Positions 8,533-15,439 of a stretch of DNA of 18,894 nt are shown here, one piece after another. The first letter of the stretch is position 1. Each line of letters begins with the position of its first letter. The notes beneath the pieces are model-generated. The model ran no database searches. It saw nothing but the letters and a program-made list of their open reading frames with translations, and was not told the origin of the DNA. Position numbers and translations under genes: made by a program. The stretch spans positions 1-18,894 of the forward strand of contig JASLXL010000025.1 in NCBI GenBank assembly GCA_030740335.1. The letters run 5' to 3'. The DNA comes from SAR202 cluster bacterium. Its GTDB lineage: Bacteria > Chloroflexota > Dehalococcoidia > SAR202 > CAJWER01.

Positions 8533-8724
8533 ATGACACAGTCCCAAATAACAAGGAACGAGTTGGAGGCGGCCCTACGCCAAATCGGTGTGGGAATGAC
8601 CGAGGCCAGGTTCGACACCCTGCTGCCTAACGCGCGGAAGACCACCGAGTGGCTGCGGGAAATCCTCGCGCTCGACGTGGACGGCCACGAGCCCTCTACC
8701 AGGTTCCGGCCAGGAGGCCGGTAA
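8533..8724 (+). CDS. GatC-like small amidase partner protein
   Basis: A 63-residue protein. It has a predicted helical segment (ELEAALRQIGVGM, then EARFDTLLPNARKTTEWLREI) and a short tail with DGHEPSTRFRP. This resembles the helix-plus-proline-tail layout of GatC and of small GatC-like proteins encoded beside stand-alone amidases; it is shorter than GatC (about 95). GTGAGG lies seven bases before the ATG. Its stop overlaps the amidase start (TAATG), so the two are tightly coupled and probably form a complex (inference). Family assignment rests on pattern and context only. Confidence 0.7.
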   Translation: MTQSQITRNELEAALRQIGVGMTEARFDTLLPNARKTTEWLREILALDVDGHEPSTRFRPGGR

Positions 8725-10142
8725 TGGGAAACCTCAAACTATGCTTCATGACCATATCAGAGGTATCCGGTCTCCTGGCCAGCGGCGAGTTGTCACCGGT
8801 GGAGCTTGTTAAGGCCCATTTGGATCGAATTGCTGAGACAGAGCCAAAGCTCAACTCATTCATCACGCTTCTTGAGAAAGAATCCCTGGAAACCGCCCGC
8901 GTGGCTGAGCGGGAGATCAGGGAGTCTGGATCATGGGGTCCACTCCACGGTGTGCCCATCGGCCTCAAGGACCTCTACTACACCAAAGGCATCCGTACCA
9001 CTGTGGGGTCGAAGATATTGGCCGACTTCGTGCCAGACTACGACGCCGCCGTGGTGGAGAAATTCTCCGACGCAGGCGCGGTGCTGCTCGGAAAGCTCCA
9101 GATGCACGAGTTCGCCTTCGGGGCCAGCAGCGAGAATCCGCACTACGGCCCGGCCCACAACCCCTGGGACACCAACCACGTCACCGGGGGGTCCAGCGGT
9201 GGCTCAGGTTCCTCGATAGCTGCCGGGCAAGCCATGGCCACCCTTGGCAGCGACACCGGCGGCTCGGTGCGTATCCCCTCGGCGCTGTGCGGCATTGTAG
9301 GGCTGAAGCCGACCTACGGCCTAGTGAGCAGGTACGGAGTGTACCCACTGTGCTGGAGCCTGGACACGGTCGGACCGATGACCCGATCTGTCAGAGACGC
9401 GGCCCTTGTGATGAACACTATCGCAGGCCCTGACGCCCGCGACCCGTCCTCCAGCGAACGCACCCCGGAGGATTTCACACGGAGGCTCGGCAGGCCCATC
9501 GAGGGGCTGCGCATCGGTATACCACAGGAACACTACTTCGACGTGTTGGACGCAGAAGCGAAAAACGCGGTCATGGCGGCGTCGCGTGTCCTTGCAGGGC
9601 TGGACGCCACTATCGAGCAGGTATCGATCCCCATGCTCGACAACGTGGCTGCCATATCCAATACCATCATGCTTTCCGAGGCCGCTGAGGTGCACCTGGA
9701 ACACATGCGGGATCAAGGGGACCAGTTCGACCCGGCGGTCCGTGACAGGCTGGAGCCGGGGACGATCATACCTGCGGTGCAGTACGTTCGTGCTCAGCGC
9801 GCGCGCTCTCTCTACTCCGAGCAGGTAGACCGGGCTATGGCAACTGTCGATGTACTGTTGGCCCCCACATGCCCCATTGGCGCTCCCAGGATAGGAGACG
9901 CCACAGTGACGGTTGCTGGCCGCACCGAGCCCAAGAATTCGATGCTGTCACGACTGACGCGTCCCTGGAACCTGTACGGAGGCCCCGCCATCTCCGTACC
10001 CTGCGGACTAACCTCGGATCGCCTGCCGATCGGCCTGCAACTCGCCGGACGCCCCTTCGAGGACGCCCTGTTGCTTCAGGTCGCCGACGCGTACGAACAG
10101 GCATCAGGATGGGAGGGGCTGAGCGGGAGGGGTCAACTCTAG
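8724..10142 (+). CDS. Amidase, amidase-signature family
   Basis: Hydrolyses a C-N amide bond with the Ser-cisSer-Lys triad. It has 472 residues. The predicted triad is Lys82 (GLKDLYY), Ser157 (TGGSSGGSGSS) and Ser181 (LGSDTGGSVRIP), with the 24-residue Ser-Ser spacing of the family. The N-terminal ELVKAHLDRIAETEPKLNSF segment and the C-terminal GGPAISVPCG block are typical. It does not look like a true GatA: the SYALSAGYYDAYY-type segment is absent. Start choice: ATG 8724 has AGGAGG six bases upstream inside the preceding gene. The frame is open 25 codons further upstream but has no ribosome-binding site there. Substrate unknown; a two-subunit enzyme with the GatC-like partner is likely. Confidence 0.93.
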   Translation: MGNLKLCFMTISEVSGLLASGELSPVELVKAHLDRIAETEPKLNSFITLLEKESLETARVAEREIRESGSWGPLHGVPIGLKDLYYTKGIRTTVGSKILADFVPDYDAAVVEKFSDAGAVLLGKLQMHEFAFGASSENPHYGPAHNPWDTNHVTGGSSGGSGSSIAAGQAMATLGSDTGGSVRIPSALCGIVGLKPTYGLVSRYGVYPLCWSLDTVGPMTRSVRDAALVMNTIAGPDARDPSSSERTPEDFTRRLGRPIEGLRIGIPQEHYFDVLDAEAKNAVMAASRVLAGLDATIEQVSIPMLDNVAAISNTIMLSEAAEVHLEHMRDQGDQFDPAVRDRLEPGTIIPAVQYVRAQRARSLYSEQVDRAMATVDVLLAPTCPIGAPRIGDATVTVAGRTEPKNSMLSRLTRPWNLYGGPAISVPCGLTSDRLPIGLQLAGRPFEDALLLQVADAYEQASGWEGLSGRGQL

Positions 10143-10172
10143 ATGATAAGGGCTCGGTATCCGTCCCTCTTT

Positions 10173-10290
10173 TGTTTCCGAAGTGTTCCGATGATGTGCC
10201 ATTGTTGGCCCATACTGGCCCAGAATGTTCCACCGACCCACCATGGCCCAGTTACAAATGGAACAGAATGGAACAGTCGAACAGAACAAG
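10173..10290. repeat. 10-bp-phased heptamer array (TGGCCCA / TGTTCCA / TGGAACA)
   Basis: Short related words recur at helical spacing: TGTTTCCG ending at 10180 and TGTTCCG ending at 10190; TGGCCCA starting at 10206 and 10216; TGTTCCA at 10226; TGGCCCA at 10244; TGGAACA at 10259 and 10269; and GAACA-type copies from 10279. TGTTCCA and TGGAACA are reverse complements. It fills most of the 278-base gap between the amidase and the alpha/beta hydrolase. A perfect hairpin (GGTCC-GTA-GGACC, 10334-10346) follows, and no convincing promoter was seen. It may be a protein-binding array or a genome-wide dispersed repeat. Confidence 0.6.
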
Positions 10291-10420
10291 TCTCCCCGTA
10301 CAAGGTTCTAGGATTGACGGATCACTCATTGCGGGTCCGTAGGACCGAAACCACCCTGACTTACCGCACACGCTACACTGTTCACGATGGACACAAACAT
10401 CGGACGTAAAAGAGACATGT

Positions 10421-11338
10421 ATGGCTGAGCAAGATCTGGGCGGTATGCCGCTCCACGAAGCTGCGAGAGCGGCGGGCGTCCAGTTTCACGATGATGCGGT
10501 TTCGCGCAGCGACTTCGTCAAGGTCAATGGGCTGCGGTTTCACTACCTGGAGTGGGGCAAGCCAACAGACCGCCCCCTCGTGATGCTGCACGGAATGGGT
10601 CAGACGGCACATTCCTGGGACTTCGCCGCGCTGGCACTGTGCGATCGCTATCGCATCGTGGCCCTGGACCAGCGAGGCCATGGCGACAGCGACTGGGCTC
10701 CAAAGGCTGAGTACACCCTTTCAGCGCACCAGGGCGATATCGCCGCGGTGTTGTCCGCACTTGGCCTCGACAACATCGTGCTCATGGGCCTGTCTATGGG
10801 GGGCCGAAATGCCTTCACATACGCCTCCGACCATCCCGCTCAGGTTGCAGCCCTGATAGTGGTCGACTCTGCCCCAGAGCTGCAAAAGAGTGGGGCTGAC
10901 ACGATTCGACGGTTCGTGGAAGACATGGACGTTCTCGACACCTTCGAGGAGTTCGTGGTCAAGACCAAACAATACAACCCGCGTCGCTCTGACCGGCAGA
11001 TCCGGGGCAGCCTGGCCAACAACCTCAAACAGTTGCCGGACGGCCGATGGACCTGGAAGTACGACCTGGTGTTCAGATCGTCGGACACCAAACCATGGAC
11101 CAGCCCTGATATCGTCGCCCAAATGTGGAAGAAGGTCGAAGGAGTGCAGTGCCCAGCCCTGGTCGTACGTGGCGCTGGAAGTACCGTGCTGTCGCAGAAA
11201 ACCGCCGAAGAGATGGCTGAACGCCTGCCGAACGGCCGCCTCGCCGTCGTCCCGGACTCCGGTCACCTGGTACCCGGAGACAACCCAACCGGCTTCCACC
11301 AAGTCGTCGAGGCATTCCTGTCGGACATTCCCCTATAA
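10421..11338 (+). CDS. Alpha/beta hydrolase
   Basis: A 305-residue alpha/beta-hydrolase fold enzyme, probably a cytoplasmic esterase, lactonase or C-C hydrolase. The cap strand FHYLEWG is followed by the oxyanion motif LHGMGQTAHSW (56-66), LDQRGHGDSD (82-91), the nucleophile elbow GLSMGG with Ser125, and the catalytic His282 in PDSGHLVPGDNP. At the usual acid position after strand 7 the sequence reads VVRGAGSTVLS, with no Asp. The acid may instead come from VVDSAPE after strand 6, as in some subfamilies (inference). The first 20 residues (MAEQDLGGMPLHEAARAAG) lie outside the core fold. The Shine-Dalgarno sequence is weak (AAGAGA), so the start is less certain than the product. Confidence 0.88.
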   Translation: MAEQDLGGMPLHEAARAAGVQFHDDAVSRSDFVKVNGLRFHYLEWGKPTDRPLVMLHGMGQTAHSWDFAALALCDRYRIVALDQRGHGDSDWAPKAEYTLSAHQGDIAAVLSALGLDNIVLMGLSMGGRNAFTYASDHPAQVAALIVVDSAPELQKSGADTIRRFVEDMDVLDTFEEFVVKTKQYNPRRSDRQIRGSLANNLKQLPDGRWTWKYDLVFRSSDTKPWTSPDIVAQMWKKVEGVQCPALVVRGAGSTVLSQKTAEEMAERLPNGRLAVVPDSGHLVPGDNPTGFHQVVEAFLSDIPL

Positions 11339-11378
11339 GGGGAGTGTAGAGAGGGCAAGCCCATTTGCTGTCTTGCTC

Positions 11379-11696
11379 TTACAACAAAAAGGCAAACTCA
11401 ACCCCCCCACCTAACCCGCCCAGGGATAGGATCGTCTTGACGAAGCCCTTCCCCGTCGACGTATACCATCCCCGTTGAGTGGCCGACTTGAAGTCCATGG
11501 CCGCAACGAAGGGCTCCTCAAGGGCGTCGTCATAGGCGTCGGGCCAACCCGCACCATAAGCCGATCCGCAACGATGTCGTACGGGCCGGAAAGCGATTCT
11601 ACCTCCAGCACCCCCGGAAGGGCCCGCAGCTTGTCCTGCGACCTCCGCCGTGGTGCCCACCACCACCTCTATCAGTATGTAGGCTTTCTCCACCAT
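11379..11696 (-). pseudogene. Frameshifted Lrp/AsnC ligand-binding (RAM) domain protein
   Basis: From the ATG at 11694-11696, preceded by GGAGGTGA four bases away, the frame reads MVEKAYILIEVVVGTTAEV. This is the start of stand-alone Lrp/AsnC effector-domain proteins of about 75-80 residues. The continuation LRALPGVLEVES, then LSGPYDIVA, is present but in the +1 frame, so one extra base (or two lost) lies near 11638. After GPYDIVA the expected second half of the domain is not visible. The original frame resumes as an unrecognised tail (DAYDDALEEPFVAAMDF onwards) to the stop at 11379. The good ribosome-binding site suggests recent inactivation, or a sequencing error at the first shift. A TACAAT-like -10 on the minus strand lies at 11745-11750. 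Confidence 0.65.
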
Positions 11697-11846
11697 GGGG
11701 TCACCTCCATTGGACTGTAGGGGCCCTGTTGGTAGAGTGGGGATATTGTATAGGCTTGGACAGGGGAAGCATATTGCTATCCCCTAAATCTCAACGCTCG
11801 TCTGCCACTCGGCCGAACGCCTGTATCGACGAGAGGATCAGTTGTT

Positions 11847-11921
11847 TGGCTCCGCAGGTAGGATTCGAACCTACGACAAATCGGTTAACAGCCGATTGCT
11901 CTACCACTGAGCTACTGCGGA
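11847..11921 (-). tRNA. tRNA-Asn (anticodon GTT)
   Basis: Minus-strand cloverleaf: acceptor TCCGCAG/CTGCGGA (7 bp), D-arm GCTC-AGTGGTA-GAGC, anticodon stem ATCGG/CCGAT around the loop CTGTTAA (anticodon GTT), five-base variable region, and T-arm GTAGG-TTCGAAT-CCTAC. The discriminator G at 11850 is followed by an encoded CCA (11847-11849). Without CCA the molecule is 72 nt. A plus-strand open frame across it (11729-12217) contains the familiar tRNA-derived string VGFEPTTNRL and is not a gene. Confidence 0.97.
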
Positions 11922-11956
11922 GCATTCGCGGGGAACGGCGGAGACTCAGCGGGTTT

Positions 11957-11986
11957 ATTGTAGCATTCCGAGTAACGGGCGAACAA
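11957..11986 (-). promoter_or_regulatory. Putative tRNA-Asn promoter
   Basis: On the minus strand, an extended -10 (TGC followed by TACAAT, box at 11957-11962) lies 18 bases from a weak TTGTTC (11981-11986). The start would be near 11950, about 29 bases before the mature tRNA. The extended TGn motif compensates for the poor -35. Confidence 0.5.
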
Positions 11987-12040
11987 GACGACCGTGGGTG
12001 TCGTCGTCGTAAATCAGGCAGTGGACAGAAGGAGACCAGG

Positions 12041-12331
12041 CTAGTTGACCCAGTGGAGAAGACTGAGCCCGAAGCTGCAGGTGTAGGTGCAGGAGACGAT
12101 CAGACCCTTGAGCATCTTGCCGATGAAGACGGTGAGGACGAAACGGCGAAATGGGTACCGGGTTCTGCATGCTTCGATTCCTACAAAGTCAAAGATGGGG
12201 TTGGGAATAATCGATAGGGTGAACAACACCAGCGTGCCCCTACGGTCCATCCATATTTTTACCGTGGCATAGAATCTGCGTTGCTCAATGGCTGCACGTG
12301 AGCCGTACCCGACGCACGGCGTCAGCGACAG
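12041..12331 (-). pseudogene. C-terminal remnant of a VTT/DedA-type membrane protein
   Basis: The frame contains WMDRRGTLVLFTLSIIPNP, then IFDFVGIEA, a PFRRFVL helix and IGKMLKGLIVSC. This is the conserved IPNPxFDxxGI...GK core and final helices of VTT/SNARE-associated (DedA-like) proteins, which are membrane transporters or scramblases. Homology continues upstream without a start codon: YATVKIW, then GYGSRAAIEQRR, and a degenerate LSLTPCVGYG matching the family's LTGYxVGYG. Before that it is lost. The N-terminal half, including the first membrane segments, is missing, so this is a decayed fragment. An internal ATG at 12250 could initiate a 69-residue peptide, but it would lack the fold. It sits upstream of tRNA-Asn on the same strand. 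Confidence 0.7.
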
Positions 12332-12347
12332 ATGCGATGGCCGTGCC

Positions 12348-12440
12348 CTAGCCGACGACCCGATCGTGGAAGCGCTTCTCCATGTGGAGCAGCTTGTCGG
12401 CCTTACTCTCTAGGAACCGGTCGTCAGGTTTTAGAACCAT
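12348..12440 (-). CDS. Short 30-codon ORF with ribosome-binding site, unknown
   Basis: An ATG at 12440, five bases after AGGTGAG, opens a 30-residue charged, helix-prone peptide. It begins MVLKPDDRFLESKADK and ends in RFHDRVVG before a TAG. Third codon positions are mostly G/C, as in genuine genes here. I do not recognise it. It could be a real small protein, the N-terminal stub of a decayed gene, or chance. It is divergent from the DUF1800 operon and downstream of the palindrome cluster at 12460-12524. The VTT remnant follows in another frame. Confidence 0.3.
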   Translation of the reverse strand: MVLKPDDRFLESKADKLLHMEKRFHDRVVG

Positions 12441-12459
12441 GTCGCTCACCTGCTACTTT

Positions 12460-12524
12460 CGTATTGCGATGCATACGTCTATTTGATGCAGACAGCGTCA
12501 AATAAACTTGAGTCTATACGTATG
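12460..12524. repeat. Cluster of nested inverted repeats
   Basis: Three inverted repeats overlap. TATTTGATGC / GCGTCAAATA (12480-12489 and 12495-12504, loop AGACA) pairs over ten positions with one G-T. CATACGT / ACGTATG (12472-12478 and 12518-12524) encloses it. CGTAT(T)GC / GCATACG (12460-12467 and 12471-12477) pairs with one bulged base. The region lies between the divergent small ORF and the DUF1800 promoter. Read on the minus strand, the central repeat contains TTGACG, a possible -35 box. Confidence 0.55.
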
Positions 12525-12602
12525 AATCTCAGTGAACAACAATCCTCGCATAGCGGGCCAAAGCATTAGGAATATTGGGGACGAAATTGCTTGGCTTTAC
12601 TA

Positions 12603-12644
12603 TTGCCCCGGTAATATTTGGCGGATACAATATCTGCCAAATAT
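12603..12644 (+). promoter_or_regulatory. DUF1800-DUF1501 promoter with 13-bp inverted repeat over the -10 box
   Basis: TTGCCC (12603-12608), a 17-base spacer, and TACAAT (12626-12631) form a good sigma-70-type promoter, giving a leader of about 70 bases. Centred on the -10 is an inverted repeat: arm ATATTTGGCGGAT (12614-12626), five-base centre ACAAT, and arm ATCTGCCAAATAT (12632-12644). All 13 positions pair, one as G-T. A dimeric regulator bound here would block RNA polymerase. As RNA it could also form a hairpin, though most of it precedes the predicted start near 12638. Confidence 0.7.
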
Positions 12645-12710
12645 ATACGATCACCGTTGCCACCTAGTCGTTACCACTTTCAGCGTGCTGAGTTCAGCAG
12701 GAGAGATGCC

Positions 12711-14117
12711 ATGGCCGACAAAAGTGACGTAGCGCTCATGTCGCACCTGATGAGGCGCGCCGGATTTGGGACAACACGGGACGAGATCGAGGCTCTTGTC
12801 GATCAGGGGTACGAGGCAACGGTCGACCAACTCTTGGACCCCGATTCACAGCCTGACATCGACGAGGCACTGCTGTTCCGATACCACCCCATGGCGGAGC
12901 TGATATACACGCTCCCCCACGCGCAAATGAACTGGCTGTACCGCATGGTCAACACCGGGCGGCCGCTCCGCGAGAAGATGGCCCTGTTCTGGCACCACGT
13001 ATTCGCCACCGGTTACGATAAGGTAACGGACGCAGTCGCCATGCACTCGCAGATCGAGATGTTCCGGGAGCACGGCACAGGCAACTACCGTGATCTTCTG
13101 GTGCGCCTGGCCCAGAACCCGGCGATGATCTACTGGCTCGACAACCAGGACAACCACAAGCGCGCCCCGAACGAGAATTGGGGCAGGGAGCTCCTGGAAC
13201 TGTTCGCGCTGGGCGTCGGCCACTACACCGAGAAGGACGTGTTCGAGTGCGCCCGAGCGTTCACCGGCTGGACCTTCACCGGCAAATCAAGCGGCATTCA
13301 GCTCGGCCCGATCCCGTGGAAATTCGGCTACAGGGGAGAGGACCACGACGAGGGGGAAAAGACGTTCCTCGGGGAAACGGGCAATTTCAACGGCGAAGAC
13401 ATCGTGGACATCGTGGTCCGCCAGCCGGCTTGCCCTCAGTTCATTTCCCGGCACCTGTATAACTTCTTCGTAGCGGATGAGCCGGAGGTCCCGAAGTGGC
13501 CCAACGATCCGCCGCTCGATCCAGACGCTATCGCTCAGCTATCGGAGGTCTTTGTAGAGTCTAACTACGAGATTACTCCGGTGCTCAATACCCTGTTCAA
13601 CTCCGATTTCTTCAAGGAGTCGGCCTATCGCAAGGTCCGCAGCCCGGCTGAGACCGTGGTCGGCACGCTCAAGGTTACCGGGGATTTGTCCGACCCCGAC
13701 CCAAGATGGGGCGACATGGCTGAGAAGCCGGCCTCCATGGGCCAGGATCTGATGAACCCGCCCAGCGTCGAGGGGTGGCACACAGGCCGCGAGTGGATCA
13801 ACAGTGGCGCCCTGATCAACCGGGTGAACTTCGCAGCGGACCGCCTCGGAAACCCTGACTTGCCCGGTGTGGTGGCGATCACGCGCAGGGTAGGCTCCAA
13901 CGGTCCGACGATGTCTGCGGAGGAGCTGGTGGACCGTTGCCTCGACGAAATGGGCCCACTGACGGTCGATGCAGAGACGCACGGTGAGCTGGTGGAGCGC
14001 GTGAGTGCGGGCGGTGCGATTACCCTGAAGCCCGGGGACGAGGACCGCCAATTCTCACAGAGGGTCAGCGATCTGCTGGCGATGATAGCCGGAACCAAGG
14101 AATTCTTGTTTACTTAG
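12711..14117 (+). CDS. DUF1800 family protein
   Basis: A 468-residue protein of the DUF1800 family (function unknown), commonly encoded next to a DUF1501 protein. Family landmarks in order: LMRRAGFGTTRDEIE (13-27), the REKMALFWHHVFAT block (87-100), FREHGTGNYRDLL (118-130), AQNPAMIYWLD (134-144), then NENWGRELLELFALG (154-168) and ARAFTGWTFTG (181-191). A C-terminal PPSVEGWHTGREW motif follows. Start choice: ATG 12711 has AGGAGA about six bases upstream; in-frame codons further up lie in the leader. Unlike many relatives, no signal peptide is visible, so a cytoplasmic location is suggested. It is 62 bases upstream of DUF1501 on the same strand, in one operon. Confidence 0.92.
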   Translation: MADKSDVALMSHLMRRAGFGTTRDEIEALVDQGYEATVDQLLDPDSQPDIDEALLFRYHPMAELIYTLPHAQMNWLYRMVNTGRPLREKMALFWHHVFATGYDKVTDAVAMHSQIEMFREHGTGNYRDLLVRLAQNPAMIYWLDNQDNHKRAPNENWGRELLELFALGVGHYTEKDVFECARAFTGWTFTGKSSGIQLGPIPWKFGYRGEDHDEGEKTFLGETGNFNGEDIVDIVVRQPACPQFISRHLYNFFVADEPEVPKWPNDPPLDPDAIAQLSEVFVESNYEITPVLNTLFNSDFFKESAYRKVRSPAETVVGTLKVTGDLSDPDPRWGDMAEKPASMGQDLMNPPSVEGWHTGREWINSGALINRVNFAADRLGNPDLPGVVAITRRVGSNGPTMSAEELVDRCLDEMGPLTVDAETHGELVERVSAGGAITLKPGDEDRQFSQRVSDLLAMIAGTKEFLFT

Positions 14118-14179
14118 GCCTGTAGGACGCAACGTGGCAAGAAGGTAAGGCAGCCCCTGGCGGGTCAAGGAGAAAAGAC

Positions 14180-15325
14180 ATGGCAACTGCGCAGAAGGAT
14201 CCGGTACTGGTAGTCCTGCAGCTCAACGGCGGCAACGACTATATGAACACGGTGGTGCCATTCAACGACCCGCACTACTACGATAACCGACCCAAGCTGG
14301 GGGTCGACGAAGGCGACGTGCTAAAGCTGGACGGCGAGGTCGGCCTGCACCCCACGATGGGGCCTCTACGCGACCTGTACGAGGATGGAGACATGGCCAT
14401 CCTCAACGGCATCGGGTGGGCCGGCTCGAACCGATCCCACTTCCGGTGTATGGATATCTGGCACACAGCTGAGCCCGACCTGTTCGCGACTGAGGGGTGG
14501 CTGGGCAAGGCTACCCGCCAGCTCGACCCCAACGGCGAAAACCCGGTCACTACGGTCAACATCGGACACGGCCTTCCAAGGGCGTTGGTCGCCAACGGCG
14601 TGTCAGTGGCCTCCGTGGCTGACATTGGCGCCTACGGGCTGTTGACCGCGGTCGAAGAGGCGCAGCGACGACAACGCATGCTGGACCACTTTTCCAAGAT
14701 GTATGCCCCTGTGTCGGGCCGAGGCGCGGTCGTGGACTACGTCGCCCAGACCGGCATGGACGCCCTCAACGGGGCGGACTTGATCAAGTTGGCGCCGAAG
14801 CGGTACGAGTCTCAGGTTGAATATGCCTCTAACCCGGTTGCCAAGAACCTTCGCGATGTGGCGCAGGTACACCTGGCCGGGCTCGGAACGCGGATCCTGT
14901 ACACCGAGTACGGTGGATTCGACACCCATGCAGCCCAGGCAACCGCCCACCCGAAGCTGTGGACCGATGTGTCCACTGCGGTGTCCGACTTCTGGGACGA
15001 CCTGAGGGCCCACGACGCAGCGGATAATGTCACGATGCTGGTCTTCTCCGAGTTCGGACGAAGGGTGAAGGAGAACGGCGGTGGCACCGACCACGGCGCT
15101 GCCGGGGTTGCCTTCGCCATAGGGCCCAATGTCAACGGTGGGATCTACGGCGACTACCCGGAGATCAGGTCCGAGGCGCTGGTGGACGGAGATCTTGCCC
15201 CGACGCAGGACTTCCGCGGCCTGTACTCCACGCTACTGGGCGATTGGATGGGCATCGACGAACGCGAGGTCATGCAGCGCGAGTTCGAGAAGCCAGCAAT
15301 CATAGGCGGTGCTGCCCACGCTTAG
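14180..15325 (+). CDS. DUF1501 family protein
   Basis: A 381-residue DUF1501 protein, related in fold to the alkaline phosphatase/sulfatase group (family knowledge); the reaction is unproven. Motifs: LQLNGGNDYMNTVVPF (13-28), SHFRCMDIWHTAEPD (86-100), TEYGGFDTHAAQ (242-253), then SEFGRRVKENGGGTDHGAAG (290-309). The conserved Asp, His and Glu residues in these blocks are the likely metal ligands. Many relatives carry a Tat signal; here the chain starts directly with MATAQKDPVLVVLQLNGG, so export is not indicated. AAGGAG precedes the ATG by seven bases. With DUF1800 upstream it forms the conserved two-gene pair. No terminator with a U tract follows. Confidence 0.92.
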   Translation: MATAQKDPVLVVLQLNGGNDYMNTVVPFNDPHYYDNRPKLGVDEGDVLKLDGEVGLHPTMGPLRDLYEDGDMAILNGIGWAGSNRSHFRCMDIWHTAEPDLFATEGWLGKATRQLDPNGENPVTTVNIGHGLPRALVANGVSVASVADIGAYGLLTAVEEAQRRQRMLDHFSKMYAPVSGRGAVVDYVAQTGMDALNGADLIKLAPKRYESQVEYASNPVAKNLRDVAQVHLAGLGTRILYTEYGGFDTHAAQATAHPKLWTDVSTAVSDFWDDLRAHDAADNVTMLVFSEFGRRVKENGGGTDHGAAGVAFAIGPNVNGGIYGDYPEIRSEALVDGDLAPTQDFRGLYSTLLGDWMGIDEREVMQREFEKPAIIGGAAHA

Positions 15326-15410
15326 TGGGGCGGGCCTGGGGTGATGCTGCGTGCTCCAAATGGGATGCGGCGACCTTCCATCCTCTCCACGACCAGGTAG
15401 GCTGCCATAG

Positions 15411-15439
15411 TAGACACTGCGCCACCCTCTTTCTACAAT
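15411..15439 (+). promoter_or_regulatory. Putative promoter for the NHL-protein gene
   Basis: TAGACA (15411-15416), exactly 17 bases, then TACAAT (15434-15439); each box matches consensus at five of six positions. The predicted start near 15446 gives an unusually long leader of about 215 bases. Confidence 0.55.

Noticed and set aside
11762..11785. Hairpin AGGGGAAGC/GCTATCCCCT downstream of tRNA-Asn as a terminator
   Set aside because: It has a bulge and no U run on either strand, and it lies 60 bases past the tRNA end.
11729..12217. Plus-strand 162-codon open frame across tRNA-Asn
   Set aside because: Its only familiar string (VGFEPTTNRL) is the usual translation of an antisense tRNA; the rest overlaps the VTT remnant and has no coding signal.
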